Below, piece after piece: positions 54,172 through 54,385 of a stretch of DNA of 54,385 nt. The DNA comes from Saprospiraceae bacterium (lineage in GTDB: Bacteria > Bacteroidota > Bacteroidia > Chitinophagales > Saprospiraceae). The notes beneath the pieces are model-generated. The model had not been told where the DNA came from and did not search any database. It was given only the letters and a program-made list of their open reading frames with translations. Numbering within the stretch: position 1 is the stretch's first letter; each line of letters opens with the position of its first letter. A program made the position numbers and the translations under genes. The stretch is from contig JAHDCQ010000003.1 of the NCBI GenBank assembly GCA_020629845.1, positions 11,298-65,682 of the forward strand. Reading direction: 5' to 3'.

Positions 54172-54385
54172 TTTACTTTTATGCATTTATGCGCCAAACG
54201 CCTCTGAAAACACTTAGAAGCTTGTTAAGGTTTTTTATTTTAAGTCACAAAAACCATGCCTGCATTTAAATTAATCTTAAAATCATCCTAACAGAGGTAC
54301 GAAACCATATGATTTTACCACTTAATGACGTTAGCAAGAATAAATTAGTCATTTTACACTTCAACGCATATAAAACAGAACACAC

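Noticed and set aside
1-54385. CRISPR array or integrated prophage
   Set aside because: No regularly spaced direct repeats, cas genes, integrase or phage structural genes were seen.

Overview
The window looks like a chromosomal segment of a Bacteroidota bacterium, most likely of the Saprospiria/Cytophagia side (inference). The evidence is promoters of the Bacteroidota type (TTTG, then TAnnTTTG) with no clear Shine-Dalgarno sequences, a TonB-dependent receptor and several other outer-membrane barrels, the ftsX-DUF3098-uppP gene order, an S46 dipeptidyl peptidase, a short class II glutamine synthetase, and a fused E1 alpha/beta dehydrogenase. The DNA is AT-rich throughout, and I see no IS transposase, prophage or CRISPR array.

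Left end (1-4000, minus strand): an operon-like cassette of a CHAT caspase-like protease, an nSTAND1 ATPase, and a membrane protein whose first residues read as the missing end of the nSTAND1 module. The two ATPase-protein halves lie in the same reading frame, separated by 36 codons that hold several stops and two hairpins. This is the best candidate for an unusual system here: a predicted NTP-dependent conflict or cell-death cassette with a split STAND protein. It is cut by the window edge.

4100-11750: a SnoaL-like lipoprotein, a 1098-residue WG-repeat protein with a 186-bp MITE-like element just upstream of its start, two unrecognised small proteins, tRNA-Ser(GGA) and a helix-hairpin-helix/barrel protein. 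11980-16075: an ammonium-assimilation block (ammonium channel, OmpL-like porin, class II glutamine synthetase) with hairpin-rich spacers and a sharp terminator. 16078-22450: an ECF sigma factor sandwiched between two four-helix membrane proteins, then PEP carboxykinase, riboflavin synthase and the fused E1 dehydrogenase.

22490-32860: a SAP/DUF6434 protein, a TPR/outer-membrane-barrel pair, a DUF2461 protein, an esterase-like lipoprotein, a YigZ/IMPACT protein and a TonB-dependent receptor overlapping it tail to tail. 33100-38000: FtsX, DUF3098 protein and UppP (envelope and division), an S66 carboxypeptidase, an esterase and a YfcE-type phosphodiesterase. 38003-38679 is a gene-free stretch with a promoter-like box and a strong terminator, a candidate small RNA or leader. 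38680-54171: a DPP11-like S46 peptidase, a voltage-gated channel with a zinc-ribbon tail, an oligopeptidase B-like lipoprotein, MetK, FolE, an SDR, an O-antigen-ligase-like protein, a helical protein with an internal duplication, a PHP phosphatase, a small protein whose C-terminus is supplied by a 159-bp inverted-repeat element, a SanA/YdcF protein and an ABC exporter.

A recurring feature is that spacers between genes, most often genes in the same direction, carry long imperfect hairpins, each built from a different short word. Two other inverted repeats have the layout of small non-autonomous mobile elements.
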